In this document: positions 36,641 through 49,507 of the stretch, piece after piece
Numbering within the stretch: the stretch's first letter is position 1
Layout of the letters: every line of letters starts with the position of its first letter
Origin: Ochotona curzoniae
Lineage: Eukaryota > Chordata > Mammalia > Lagomorpha > Ochotonidae
DNA: 64,000 nt
NCBI RefSeq assembly: GCF_017591425.1
Contig: NW_024467106.1
Coordinates: 19,272,501 to 19,336,500, forward strand
Reading direction: 5' to 3'
The notes under the pieces: model-generated
Told to the model about the DNA's origin: nothing
Database searches by the model: none
The model's input: the letters and a program-made list of their open reading frames with translations, nothing else
Program-made: the position numbers and the translations under genes

Positions 36641-38889
36641 TAACCGTGTATTAATTCTTAACAGATGACGATTTCTTTTTGGCTGCACATTCTTTGAGGT
36701 TTTGGTTTATGTCTTCTGATAGACTTGTCCTGACCCACCACTAATCTGGTAAATCTGAGCAGGTGCTCACATTTGCATCGTGGCGTACTGCAGAGAGGGT
36801 GCCATTTGCTTCTCTGGCATCACGCAGTGTTCACATTCACAATGCTGTGCACATAGGCTTTACTCTAGCCAGATGAATTAACCAATCAGGGAGAATGGCA
36901 AGTGCTAATACATTTTGCACAGATTTCAATGTGCAGAATTCAAAGCAGCTGAAATTCTCCTTCTCTAACTCATTGAGGAAAATAGAAAATAGTGTAATTG
37001 TTTAATAAAAATGCAGTCCTGTATGGGAAAACATTGATGCAGCATAGGAAAACAGCTTCTTCTCTAGGGCAGTGTATCCATGGGCTCAAAATCTTCCCAC
37101 AATTATTTATAGAATGAGAATTTTTAAATTCACATTAAATTCATGAATTTGAAAGGAGTATTACATTGTAATAATCCAGTGCATTTTTCTGGAGGTCCAA
37201 ATTTTTACCTACCTACAGAAACTAGCTCACTGGAAGGACACAACTACACTGGCAGCCGTTGTATCCTCATGGATGAATATCCTCGGGGTTGAGTAGGGCA
37301 CATCTACTCATGCAATTGCTCTAAGCATATACTCTTTAAAAAGATTCATTGTCATTTACAGATAAATTATGCAAGGAGCAGATACTCTCAATATTTATAA
37401 AATGTAAAAATATTAATCTTGGCTTAGGTATAAGGAAGAATTTTATAAAATATATGTATCACTATTTAACATATACTTTGAATATGAAAGTCATTTCTTA
37501 TATAGTAATCTAGAAAGAGATATTTAATGGAGAGAATGAAGACTGGTCTGTGTTATTCAAATTCCACACTGGTTGATGTTTAAATCTACTTCAGTCAAAA
37601 AATTGCGTTGTCAGCTGATTGAAAATCCAGTTAGCACAGAATGGTAACAGCAAGAATTACTGTTCCAGTCATAGCGACTGATAACCACCAAAGGCTTCTG
37701 GAAAGAGCAATTCCTTATTTTAACAGCAACAAAAAGAAACGTTTAAGAAATAAGGCTTAGCACACGTCCAAGAAGGAAATATCTCATTAAAGAGTATCAT
37801 AGCACTTTGCCAAGGCTTGTGAAATTTGTTCAAATCAAGATTTAGCTCATCTTTTCAACTTTAGCTTGGTTTCGGATTAGGATCTTCATCCCTTGAGAAT
37901 CAAAGAAGTTGATTACACTTCTCCCACCAGAATTGTGTAACCCCTTTAAATAGTTCTCCCAAAGTCTGTTTTCCATTATCATTATGAGTTTCACAATACA
38001 CTTCCAAATGTAATTTTGGATATTTTTATCCAACACTGTTCTCCTTTATTGTAATTTTTTATTATTATTGTAAAGTTTTGGAAGCATAATATTGTGAGAT
38101 TTGGCCCGTCTCTCATAATGTCATTTTTTAAATTAAATTATAAGATCTGCAGTCAAAATCTGGTCATTTGTTTGAAAGATTTCTGTAAGTTGTTTTTTAG
38201 TATTTATTCTATTTATAGAATTATCACATGTTAGTTTGGGGAAAGTCACAGACGTTGTGTATTTTGTAGGAAAAGCAAATAAAATACAGCCACTTGCCAG
38301 TGGAAAAAAAAAAACATGTTCAGAGAAGAGCCAAGATTTCAGTTTAGCTGTCCTCACTCCAAGGTTAATGTCATTTAAAACCCTTCATTGATTGTTAGTC
38401 TTCCTGGCTTTAGTCTCCATGACGAACTCACCTTCCACTTTTCAGCAGAAAGCATTTTCCATGGCTTTTCAGTTGGGTGACTCCTGGCTCAGGCAGTGGG
38501 ATGGACAAAAGCTAAGTCACACAACTGGGGGCCTCCCTAAACTGATAAAAGCATATTGCCTTCTGCCTGATGAAACAAGTGCATATCACTTACAGAGTGG
38601 CATGTAACAGTGCTAAAATAAAAATAAGGCACTTTGTGAGCCCCAAAGAGAGGCATGTATATATCTGAAAAAGTTAGGGAAGCTTTGAGGAACAGATAAA
38701 ATCTTGAAGAGTCTGGAAGAAACAGGAAAGCACATGTAAAGGCAGAAGCTAAGCAGGCAGAAAAGAGAAAGAGAAGCAATATCTGCCTACTGCCAGGAGA
38801 CCTCTCCGATGCGGCAAACCCAGCAACGAAGCACATTATTTCTTCTATGGTTAAGAAAATGAGGGATAGGAAGCAATATTCTAACATTC

Positions 38890-39080
38890 ACAAATGCCAA
38901 GTACATACCAGACATTTTTGCTTTACGTTGTTTCAGCAAATTCTAACCATAAGAAAAAATTACAGAGGAAGAACTATTGCTGTTCCAGAAGAAGAAACGC
39001 AAGCCTCTGAGAAATTCAGCAAATTGTTTAAATGGATCACAATTCTAATCCAACAAATGTGGTGGCACAAACTAGGTGCT
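38890..39080 (+). mobile_element. MIR-like ancient SINE
   Basis: aagtacataccagacatttt, tcagcaaattctaaccataa, agaagaagaaacgcaagcct and gagaaattcagcaaattg follow the order of a MIR. Heavily diverged, boundaries approximate. Confidence 0.5.
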
Positions 39081-39608
39081 GGCGGGTTAAACACACCACA
39101 CATTCACTAGCTCAATGTCACTATAGAGATAGAAAGGTAGTAGATTCTCAACATGTCTATATTCCAAACTAAGGAATAAACAAAAATCTTAACTTGTTGC
39201 TACTGATACTAGCTAGAAAGTGATTTGCTTGAGCTAAATTTTTTTAAAATATTCCAACAGCAACAGTTAGGGTGTGTTGCTGGTCAGAGATATACGTAAG
39301 ATTGAGAAATCAATAAGGACAACTTTGTAAAAACCCAGGACAGATACGTTGAAGTTATGTCTGAGATAGAAGTAACACCGAGGGAGAAGAGCTTGCAAAT
39401 GCGGAAACTTCTAAGGTGAAAAAAGAACCTGGTTTTCAATTTCATGTTGAAGGAAAAGAATGAGGAAAAGACAGAGTGATTTCCAAGGTCAGAGAACCAA
39501 AACCAAATGAAACTCAGAAATTGAAACAGGGACTCTCTTTTTACATGATTTTTATTGACTTTTCATTGACTTTACCCAAGTCACACTGCCCGCTGGAATG
39601 CAACTAGA

Positions 39609-39930
39609 AGGGAAGGCACAGCAGTTGAGATGCTGCCTGGAGGGTGTGCAGTCTACACTGGAGTGCCTGGTTCTAGCTCTGGCTCTTCTGCTCCTGCTCA
39701 AGGTGCATTCTTGCTAATGCACCATGAAAGGCAGTAGGTGACAGCTTCAAACACGTGGGTCCTTGCCACTACTTTGGAGTTTCCGGTTCCTAGATCGATC
39801 TAGTAGGCATCTGTAGAGTACACTAATGGGTGGAAAATCGCTCCCTCTCTCATCCTACCTCCTTCTTAGCTTCCTCCCTCTCTCTCTCTCTCTCTCCCTT
39901 TCAAAGAGGCTAAATAGAATTTTTTTTAAT
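39609..39930 (+). mobile_element. C-SINE, old, with CT-rich tail
   Basis: aggcacagcagttgagatgc, gcctggttctagctctggct, cttgctaatgcaccatg and gtacactaatgggtgga, followed by a CT-rich segment including (CT)10 at 39877-39896 and cctttcaaagaggctaaata. Confidence 0.75.
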
Positions 39931-40855
39931 GAAAGAAGCAAGAATTGTAGATCATTAAAAAGTACATTTGAAAGCTTCATTATTCTGACATGAATTTGTA
40001 CCACATTAAAAAAAAAACCACCTTTAAGTCTCGTAGGAACCTATTTGTGAGCCAAATAGGATCATACTATACATGTCTGTTTTTGTAGTATTCCCTTTAT
40101 CTTTATCAGCCTCCTTTGCCATTGTGCTGACCCCAAAAGCATGCCGATTTTAACAACAATGTCAATATTTAATACTATTTACTAACATTCTGTGGATTAA
40201 ATTGGATAATTTGAGTGAAGAGTCGTCACAAAGATTGACATTCCTTGGGTTTGTTAATCTTGAATAATCAAATACATACTGGAACCATCCTACATTTGGT
40301 TACTGTAACTGCGAGCTGCAATTTCTTCTTTTCTACAGTTGCTCTATCATTGGATTTCTTAATTTTGAGCTATTTCACAGATGCATAACACTGAAAGAAT
40401 GAAAGTACAAATCCAAAATGACTTTGCCCATGCAGAGAAAGGATTTACAGCAAGGTCAATTAGACTTTGTGCTTAATCTTCATTCTTCCAAGAAGTGTGT
40501 TCTTTCCCTCCTTTTTTCCTGAAATGATCAGTTTCCTTCAGTCCTATTTATTCCTCTTTACTTTCTCTTCATTGCTTGCAAGTGCATGCAAGAGAAGCAA
40601 TGAGCCAAGTGCTCTTTGCACATGTATACTTGTTCTCTTTTCGAAGAGGGCTGTGGGGTCTCTGTGATGTAGGAAGAGCTTGATTGGATGAGAGCCAGTT
40701 GTGCCATTAGACCTGGTTTTCTCAGTTTTTCTAAGTCCTCACTCTACTGTCAGGTCACCCATATCATATTATCGGGTCCTAGGATGAATATTTCTTTGTA
40801 CATGGGCATGCATTTGAGTAATGAAGAGGATATGTGTGTGTACCCATGCATGTGG

Positions 40856-40870
40856 ACACACACACACACA
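40856..40870. repeat. (CA)n short microsatellite
   Basis: CA dinucleotides flanked by catgca steps; short. Confidence 0.85.
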
Positions 40871-41384
40871 TGCACGCGCTTCTGTACCTTTTCAGGTTGA
40901 AGAAAGACCTTTAATGCAAATGACCATTGCTGCAATCCCACTGCTTAGGAGCCTAAGTATTGCCCTGTTTTTTCAGTCTTTATTTTTCTTTCTTTTTTCC
41001 TTGGGTCCACATTGTGACAAAGCAATAATAAAATTCCATTGCGGTTGGAAAAGAAAGTTGTGACATGTTCAGGATCCTTAATGCCTTCTAGTCCCTCATT
41101 GTTTGCTGTTTGATTTTCCCCCCACACATCAACCCAAATAAATCATGCTGAATTATGTTGTGATTCAAACTGATTGTGGAACTAAGATGGTTTTTTGTAA
41201 ACTTCAAATAACAAACTACAAAAACTATTGATTTCTCTCCATTTCTGAATTACATTTTTTTCTGTGCAAAGCTAATGCCGGGCTTCTCACTTCCCCCCAG
41301 TTAGTTTCTGGGTACTTGGTTAACTCTCGAGCAGTTAAATGTACCATGTAAAACGGGCTTCTCTGATTTCCTCTCTACCTTCAG

Positions 41385-41543
41385 CTTGCCCACCAGGGAC
41401 ATACAAACAGGAAGCTTCTCCAGGAGGCATCAACACGTGCATTCCGTGTCCTGATGAGAACCACACCTCTCCGCCTGGAAGTACGTCCCCCGAGGACTGC
41501 GTCTGCAAGGAGGGGTACCGGTCATCTGGCCAGACCTGCGAGG
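41385..41543 (+). CDS. SVEP1: SVEP1 exon: ephrin-receptor-like GCC2/GCC3 module
   Basis: 159 nt, phase 1-1. It encodes a 53-residue Cys-rich module starting [15 protein letters not shown] and ending SSGQTCE, with six cysteines in the TNFR/ephrin-receptor-like GCC2_GCC3 pattern (CPPGTY, CIPCP, CVCKEGY). NHT within DENHTS is a potential N-glycosylation site. Acceptor: ctctctaccttcag|CTT, with a good pyrimidine tract. Donor: GAGG|gtgagt. The base composition is noticeably more GC-rich than the introns. It follows the EGF-like module in the established SVEP1 domain order. Highly conserved relative to human SVEP1 as recalled. Confidence 0.97.
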
Positions 41544-42696
41544 GTGAGTAGGAAATGTGGAAGCTGCTCTGACTCTGAGAGGAATAGTACCAGAGTTTGC
41601 ATCTAGTTTATTCAGATAAAGCTTTAATCTGTCTCCCCAGTTGTGTATGGGTTACAGGAATGCTTGCTGTTATTATGTTACAGCATTTCTTATACCGAAT
41701 GTTTCTGTAACTTCCTCCAGGAAGGAAGGAATGAGACTGTAGGAGTTAGATGTGGAATCAGAAAAACTTAGGCTTTTTTTTTTCTGATTTAAAAACTTGG
41801 CGGAGGATATTCCAAAATCAAAGGAGAAAACCACAATGTTAACAACAAATGAGTAAATTAGCTCATCTTAATCCAAGTGTAGTTTACTTAGTTTAAAAAT
41901 ATCTTTTCAGGGGTCAGTACTGTGGCATAGTGGGTTGAGGGGTTGAGGCTCGGTGAAGGGTTGGTTGAGTAATAGGGCATCAACCTCAGAAGGTCTCACT
42001 TTGTCCTTGTGGGATCTCATGTGGTTTGCATGGGAGATTTGTGGTGAAAAAGCAGGTCTGTACTCCCCAGCCACCCTGGCTTCCTGTCCTGTGCTATCAT
42101 CTCCTGCATTGGAGGCAATTTCCTTGTGAAAGATTTTTTTCAAGACTTTCTTATTTGAAAGACAGAGCTATAGTCAAAGAGGAGAGAGAGAGAGAATTTT
42201 ACATCTACTGGCTTACTCCCCAAATGGCCACAATGACTGGGACTAAGCTAGGCTGAGCACCTGCAGTGCCAGCATCCCATATGGGTGCAGGTTGGACTCC
42301 TGGCTTCTCCAATTCTAATGTGCCTGGGAAGGCACAGAAGAATGGCTTAAGTCCTTGGGCACCTGTACTCATATGGGAGACCTGGAAGAAGCTCCTGGTT
42401 CCCAACTTCAGCCTGGCTTAGTCCTAGTCATTGTGGTCGCCTGGGGAGTAAATCAGTGGATGGAAGAGTTTCTCTGTCTTTCTCCCCCACCCCCTCTCTC
42501 TTTCTGAGTGTATGTGTGTGTGTCTCACTGTCTGACTACAGCTCTGTAGACAAGTGCATGCCCACAAAGATATCATAATAATGTGTTTTAATGCCATGGG
42601 AAAGAGGTTCATTTTCAATGAAGTCTCAAGCAAAGAGAAAATGCTTTATAGCCAAAAGCTAACTGCACTTTTTGATTTTGTTTCTGTGAATGTTAG
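41544..42696 (+). other. SVEP1: SVEP1 intron, 1,153 bp, phase 1, with C-SINE composite
   Basis: A short intron half filled by C-SINE-derived sequence at 41909-42500. The rest is AT-rich with nothing recognised. It ends in ttttgtttctgtgaatgttag, an acceptor with a moderate pyrimidine tract. Confidence 0.9.
41909..42500. mobile_element. C-SINE composite in opposing orientations
   Basis: 41909-41940 (gggtcagtactgtggcatag) is a plus-strand C-SINE head. 42125-42250 is an antisense C-SINE 3' half (cttatttgaaagacagagct, ctccccaaatggccacaatg). From about 42257 a plus-strand body resumes (agtgccagcatcccatatgg, gggagacctggaagaagctc). The pieces suggest nested or recombined insertions able to form a foldback. 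Confidence 0.75.
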
Positions 42697-42876
42697 TTGT
42701 CCACTGCCCTGCCCTGAAGCCTCCTGAAAATGGTTACTTTATCCAAAACACTTGCAACAACCACTTCAATGCAGCCTGTGGGGTCCGCTGTCACCCCGGA
42801 TTTGACCTCGTGGGAAGCAGCATCCTCCTGTGTCTACCCAATGGTTTGTGGTCCGGTTCAGAGAGCTCCTGCAGAG
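42697..42876 (+). CDS. SVEP1: SVEP1 exon: sushi/CCP module 1
   Basis: 180 nt, phase 1-1. It encodes one complement control protein (sushi) module, from [15 protein letters not shown] to [10 protein letters not shown]. The canonical Cys...Cys...Cys...W...Cys framework is present, plus two extra cysteines (NTC and AAC) that give a six-cysteine form shared by all three sushi modules here. The conserved tryptophan is in NGLWSG. Acceptor: gaatgttag|TTG. Donor: AGAG|gtatgc. Sushi modules form small beta-sandwich beads and mediate adhesion or ligand binding in SVEP1. Confidence 0.97.
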
Positions 42877-45804
42877 GTATGCAAACTGCCAGTTCACAAT
42901 ATTTACTGTTTTTCTTGATCTCTCTGTTTTAAGTGTTAATGGATCAGTCAGTTTTTTGTTACTTTTTATATTTCATGGACCACAGACCACACAAAAGGCA
43001 AAAATAAATTACAGGAAACAATGTCAGGACTACTAAGTTGGGTTGGCCGCATCGTAATAAACTATAGCCTTAATGTTCCTTTTATGCCTGAGAAGTCAAT
43101 GCACAGGTTACCCAAACCTCAGCTTCTAAACGGGCAGGACAGGGTGCCAAGTTTTTGAAGTTACAATGGGGAATTTGATATAAACTGTCAGTGATTGTAG
43201 AGGATGAGAGCCATAGTACTATCCTGCAACAGGAACCGTTACCAACTTGTCATCTGTACACTTCACTCAGTAGAGAGCATGCTGTAGAAAGGGAAGAGCT
43301 GTCTGTGGTGAGAACCAGATAGGTCTGTTCAGGCCAGTAGAATTGAGAGAAGTAACACAGATAGTGCTTCAAATAGACCAAATGCAGAGGAGCAATGAAC
43401 TGTATGGTATTCAGCTCAATAGCACCTGTTATCTCCAGGGCCTACTTTCCTAATTCTTGCACTGTAGCATAGCCAACTTTGTAAGGCTTTACGAGGCATC
43501 TTAAATGAAATAGAAACGAAAGTCTATCCATGTTGCAGCCAGAGAGAAGGAAGCCACGAACATGAGGATGCCCACCAGAATCCGCACCCTTGATGCGTCT
43601 TTGCACCAAGCCAAGATTTGAGATCTACTGATACAAAAAAATATTGTTTGCTAATTTTCTGAAGTTCAGACTTAATTGAGTATACTAATTGGCTTGTTTT
43701 CCAAACTATTTCCCTTTGAAATATTTTGACAATGCATTTAGCGTTTCCAAAGTTCCACACAACACCAAGTTTTCTAGATAAGAAGTTTTGTCTTCTGGTC
43801 CTCTCAAGGTTCCTCTACTCATACAGAGAGCCGCTCTACTCACCAGGCCAAGTCCGTATGTGAAGCCCCTGAGACAACCATTGCAGTCATCAGCTACTGA
43901 TGCATTGTATAGATACTGATCTATAAAAATGCATTTGTCCAAAGTAGGTCCAAATACAGATGTTTATCTTCAAAAAGTCAAGGAAATAATGAAGAGAATG
44001 AACAAATTAATCAAAGAACACCAGATGAACAGTAGTAAAGAAAAATTAGAAACCATGGGGATTCTAAGTATAGAACCAGGATTCTAAGAGATGAGAGAAA
44101 TCTAAGAACAAAAGGATTTATTAGAAGAAAAGCAAGTAGGGTTGATGATTGAGTGTATAGTGTTTAAGTCTGTATTAATAAATTAGAGTACAAATTAAAA
44201 ACATTCATGTGAAAGTAGAAACAAATGTGAAAAAAAATTTAAAGGAAAAAGTGGCATAAGATTAATCATGAAAAAATACTCTTTTCATACTGGAAATCAA
44301 ACGATAGACTACCATGAAGGAGAGGCACTGAGAAAGATCAAAGAATGTATCTCCAGGCTCAATTCTTGAAAACAAATGTGCACAACCAGAATGATCCCTA
44401 TCCAGTGTAAAAATCACTAAATGAATGCCAGAAAAACATTATCAAAAACAAACCCACGTCTGGAAACAATCTTAGTGAAATTTCTGAGTGCCCTGGAAAA
44501 ATAGAAAATTAAGTTTTTCATGGTTAGAAATAACAGTACCTACAAAGAGATTGGAAGGCTCTTGACCTTGTGTTAGTCATTCCAAATACTAGAAGATATG
44601 AATATAATTCTAGGATTCTAATGGGAAAGAATCAGTTCCTAGAGTTTTGATCACAGAGCAGCTCCTGTTTATGCTTCAGGATAAAGGAAAAGCAGTTTTC
44701 GTTCTTGCAGTCTCAAGTGGTAAAAAGCCAGGGACCATTGCTAAAAAATTTTAATTATAGAAAACCTATAAAATAATATTCCTGTGAAATCAGCATTTTA
44801 AGTTCAATGTAACATCTCTGCCCCTTCTTCCAAATGCCTTGGAGTAGACAATTTTGTCTTTCTACTTGATGGGTTTCAAAGAAGAGTGAGAAAGGCTTTA
44901 GGATGTAGCCTGACCCTGATCTCTAGCTCCATAATCTGTACCTATGCCTTGCATCCTACACTCATGTGACCAGAGTTGACCATCTCTTTTTGCAACCTGT
45001 TTCACAGCCTTGGCTGTCCCTCATCCTGGCTTTGATCTTGATTCTTATAAACCCTCCACTATGGCCAACATCTTGTGCCTGAAATAGAAGACCCCTGTGT
45101 GTACATCTGCAGACCTGTCTTCCTCTCACCCCCATTTCAGCCCTTCGGTTGGGTCGCCAGCTATGTCATGAAATAGGAGACTTATTTTATGAACTGGACA
45201 CTACAAAGTTTTATAAGGAGCTTGGAAAAGATGGAAAAGTTGGAATATCAACTCCTGCTAGTCAATCTGCAAAATCAAACATCTTCAGTAGCTGGAGTAG
45301 AATCAACAAGGGGAAATCAGGCAATCCAATAGAAACTTCAATTCTGTGTGACCACATGCCATTGAGTCTGCAGTCATGAGCCCAACTGTGGACATGGGGT
45401 CAGTAGGATGAGTGGTAGAGTGTGGTAGGATTTCAGACCTGGTCCAGCTAAAACCCACTACTCATGGCTACATTGCCCATCACTAAATCTGACTGTAAGG
45501 ACCACCACTCCACTTCTACCTTCTAATATTGAGTGTGGGTTCCACTTTGGACCAGCCCCAACATTGGCATTCTGGCAAATGTATTTTGTAGCTTAATCTA
45601 TTTTTCAGAGAACAAACTGTCATACCAATATGGTTTGCATGCCTCCACCAACACTGATATTAAACTCTAAGTTCCATTATAACAGTACCAAGCGTTGATC
45701 CTTGGCAAGTGAGTAAGTCACATTAGCTTTGTCCTTGTGAATGTGTTGATGCCATTACTTGTTAGTTATCACAAGAATTGGTTCACTATCATTTGCACTC
45801 CACC

Positions 45805-45808
<4 letters not shown>

Positions 45809-45848
<40 letters not shown>
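45809..45848. repeat. (CT)20 microsatellite
   Basis: Uninterrupted CT repeat of 40 bp, followed by gtgtatttcatatg. Confidence 0.97.
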
Positions 45849-45854
<6 letters not shown>

Positions 45855-46487
45855 TTCATATGTATGGTGCAATTAATATTCTGTTTACATTTTACCCATT
45901 TTGTGGCATCCTTTTAGAACAGCAGAAAATGGATTAATACTCTTCTATTGTTCATTAGCTTACCAGCTCTGCTACATTATAAATTCATGATGAACACAGA
46001 AATGTATCTTTAAGCTGCCCAATATTTTAATATTCTATTAGTAAATAAGAGTAAACAAATGAAATGTGAATAAAGGGAATAAATAAAGGAAATAGTAAAT
46101 AAAGAAAAATGCTAAGTTAACAAATTCACAAATTGATTAATATATGTATAAATGTACATTGATAAATATCTGTATAAATAGCCTGCTTATATCACTTTCT
46201 ATCCAAAAGCATGCTTGTTCATTTATGTAATTCCAATTGCTACTATAATGAAAATAAAATCCTTTTAATCAAAGTAAAGGAGACATAGAGGGCCATGGAT
46301 CTTCATAAAATCCATTCATTTTCACCACCAAAGTTATTACCTAACTTTCTGGTACACAAATACATCCTGAATGAAGACAATCAGGCCCCTCTCATGGCAC
46401 TGTTACTAGATTACAGATTTAATTACCTCAAATAATGTTCTATGAAACACATGATTACACCATATTTCAGTGAATCTAAAACCTTTT

Positions 46488-46776
46488 TGGGAAGCAGTGC
46501 CGTAGCAGAGCATGCTAAACCTCTACTGAGGCACCAGCATCCCATACAGGTATGGTTCATGTCCCAGCTGCTCCACTTCCAATCAGGCTCTCTGCTGATG
46601 GCCTGGGAGAGCAGGGAGGATGGTCCAAGGCCTTGAGCCCCTGCGTTCAAGTAGGACGTGCAGAAGAAGCTCCTGGTTGGCCCATTTTTTGCCATCAGGC
46701 AGTTAGGGAGTAAACCAGCAGATAGAAGATGTCTCTCTGTATCTCTCTGCCTTTCAAATAAAAATGAAATAAAAAT
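46488..46776 (+). mobile_element. C-SINE
   Basis: gggaagcagtgccgtagcag, accagcatcccatacaggta, gctgctccacttccaatcag and gatggcctgggagagcaggg, ending gcctttcaaataaaaatgaa. Moderately old. Confidence 0.9.
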
Positions 46777-49054
46777 TTGAAATTTTGTTCACATTTTAAC
46801 ATCTGTGAAATCAAGATGGACCCTAAATCAGTGGCAATAATTTTTCTGTTAGTGTTTTTATAATACATGAAATAATGTGCCTCATAATCAGGATATCTAT
46901 GATTCAGTGAATATGGCATTTGGGCCTGGACTTACTTCTACTTCAGGGTGAGTAACGTGGATAAAGTGGTAGCTTTTATAGGTTAAATCTAAATCTAATC
47001 ACAAGGACAGAGAGTACTTTTACTTTTTTTTTTCTTGAAAATCTAAAACTGAGGCAGACATGAATACCAGTAAATCATAAAACCCCTTACACATTTCATG
47101 TTCTGTCACTAATGATCTTGTGCATATTATATATTAGATAATTGATAATCTTGATTTCTGTTCCTTCTGAACACTCTTCATAAAGCACCTCTAGTCATTT
47201 TCAATTTTGTCTGAGCTGTGAATTTCTTTCTAAACAAGTTTTGTTTGTGGTTTTTTCAATGTTTACTTGCTAAGCCGCAATATCAGTCATGACGTTTTGT
47301 GACTTTTTTCCTAAAAAAATTTTCAAAAATGAGAATCCTACATTAAGCATCAGGTTTACCTTATATCCAATAATAATTACTGTCATAATAAAGGTATCAG
47401 TAGCATTTTTCTAGTTAGCGTTTAATATGAAAACCAAAGTAATTGCCTATGTTCTTCTACTAGCTTCTACACTGGAGCATTTTGTCAGAAGACTTAGTTT
47501 TTTCTAAGAAGAATAAATAAATATTTACAGATTGATTCAACATGAATGTAAGTCAAGGAATATTTATAACAGGATGTTTCAGCTTGTTGAAATGAAAAAG
47601 AATTTTATGTATCCAGTAAATAAAAAAGCATGCTCCTCCTATTAAAATTGTAATAAATGATCATACTTGAGTGGAAATGGATGTAACATGTAGAGGAATA
47701 AATGGGAGTTATTGCACATGCTTTATTTTCCCTAAGGAGCAATGAAAGATTATTAAAACCAACATTTGAGAAGCAATCTAACTTGTATCTGTGTAAGACA
47801 CCAACTCTAATTTATTGCCAGGACTCTGGAGAGATATTGCAGATCCACTTTGTCTCAGACTAGAAAAGCAGATGTGGTTTCAGCGGTTTATTGATTTGGT
47901 TTTCCAGATTTTATCCAGTTTGATCGCAGGAATTAATCTTACTCAGCTTTTAGTGCCACCTGACACTTGACATTGGGCTATACCTGATAGACACATTTAA
48001 TAAAAGTTGAGATGCAGAGGACAAAGTGTTCCTGCAGGTTTGATGGATACACTCAGTGAGAATTGAATTTACATGATGGATACACTCTAGAAAAAATGTA
48101 AATGCAGAAGGCAAAACATTTCCACTCATTTTTCATGACTTCCATCCAAACCATCCCAGGAGTAGAAGACAGTGGGGTCTCTGGTTTAACCTGTAACCTG
48201 ATTCTTGACTTTTCTTGGTGGAGCAATCAATCCTAAAGTTCTACTTAAGGTAGTCAATACCTATGCACTGCTGACCAATGTAAATTGAAGGGATTCCTGC
48301 AGAACTGATCTGATCGTGACTTAAGTTGAATACAGACTTGAATGTTTTGCCTCCACTTTGTTTCATGCACTGTAAATGTAAACTTTCGTCACAAATAAAA
48401 ATACATTATTGGTATGTCAAATTAACACACTCATAAAACTAACAAGCTCCAACAAAATCCTTGAGTTCCAAACGTTTTATTGAAAAAAAAAAAAAGGAAA
48501 AATCTTCAGAGCTTACTGTTGCTCCTTTAGTGTTGTCCAAGCGCTGTCGTTGAGCAAACCTGGTTTTTTTTCCCAGAGCTTGCTATTGTGCTTTGTACAG
48601 TGCTGAAATCTTGGAGGATTCATATTGATAAGCTTTCAAATGAATGTACTTGCATGTGCCTATGTTTTGGTGTAGTCGGCAGCTTCTTTTGCTATCTCTC
48701 TAACGGTGAAAGTATTCATGTCATCTGCAGAAGGATGTATTTTGCCTGGATCTGGCAGCCTCCCCTTCTGCTAGTTCATTTCCCTCTTTTACACTTTTCC
48801 TCTCTTTACTTTATACTCAACCCTGTCAAAAGACGAGACTACCACAATTATAGTTATAGATCTACCTGGCTTTTATTTGTGATTCATTCACCAAGGCAGC
48901 TGCCCTGGCATATTTCAAAAATGATGGTTGTTTGTTAGGTTTTTTCCCATTTTAAGAAAATTATTTTCTTGATGTGCAAACATTACTAAATTTAGAATTG
49001 TTGTTTTTGTCCTTATTTAATAAAGTGTTATCCAATTGTCTGCACTTTATACAG

Positions 49055-49234
49055 TGAGAACATGTCCCCATCTCCGCCAGCCCAAGCACGGGCGCATAAG
49101 CTGCTCTACAAGGGAAATGTCCTACAACACGACATGTTCACTTACCTGTGAAGAAGGGTACAGAATAGAAGGAAGCGCCAAGCTCACTTGTCAAGGACAT
49201 GGCCAGTGGGATGGGCCAGAACCCCGATGTGTGG
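49055..49234 (+). CDS. SVEP1: SVEP1 exon: sushi/CCP module 2
   Basis: 180 nt, phase 1-1. It encodes one sushi module, from [15 protein letters not shown] to WDGPEPRCV, with six cysteines (two beyond the canonical four), the conserved CEEGYR and the W in GQWDG. NTT in SYNTTC is a potential N-glycosylation site. The acceptor tatacag|TGA is preceded by a poor pyrimidine tract. The donor GTGG|gtaagt is a consensus site. The module follows sushi 1 directly in the protein. Same length as the preceding exon. Confidence 0.97.
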
Positions 49235-49507
49235 GTAAGTTTCTGGACTCACATGAGCTTTACAGACTCACTTTCCTACTGTGTTGACTCCAGTATGCTG
49301 TGAAGACCTGCAGCAAAGCTGTAGCATAACTCCTCTGCAGTGTCAAGTATCATCTGCATCTACTACACGCACACAAACAGCTTGTCTTATGCTTACCCAT
49401 GGTAAAGTGTTTCTGAACTAGATATCATTTTACACATCGTGCAAGTTCATTACAACCTCACATAACAATGTGTTTTTTAAAAAAATGGTGACAAATTGGG
49501 TGGAATT

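Larger units (their letters stand above)
19602..41384 (+). other. SVEP1: SVEP1 intron, 21,783 bp, phase 1
   Basis: The largest intron in the window. It contains C-SINEs, MIR-like elements, antisense L1 pieces and simple repeats, listed separately. Otherwise unexplained stretches include 25650-27000, 30000-31300, 35000-36500 and 36650-38850, where I see no gene. A 105-codon open frame at 35720-36037 and a duplicated acceptor-like motif at 27011-27050 are discussed as findings. Confidence 0.9.
42877..49054 (+). other. SVEP1: SVEP1 intron, 6,178 bp, phase 1
   Basis: Contains one clear C-SINE (46488-46776), a (CT)20 microsatellite and an A-rich run near 48483-48494. 43980-44830 is A-rich with fragments that may be old L1 in sense orientation, but I could not anchor it. 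No gene is recognised. Its 3' end, ccaattgtctgcactttatacag, has a weak pyrimidine tract. Confidence 0.9.

Noticed and set aside
43524..43942. Two overlapping minus-strand open frames of 78 codons
   Set aside because: No motif or family resemblance, composition typical of intron, no promoter or polyadenylation context.
43980..44830. A-rich stretch that might be sense-strand old L1
   Set aside because: No diagnostic ORF1 or ORF2 block could be recognised.
45149..45379. 76-codon open frame in a slightly GC-richer segment
   Set aside because: No recognisable domain, no clear donor, and no similarity to SVEP1. Probably chance or an old repeat.
45530..45800. Possible old MaLR-like LTR (atggtttgcatgcctccacc, agaattggttcactatc)
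   Set aside because: Suggestive word order, but the ends are not definable and part is low complexity.
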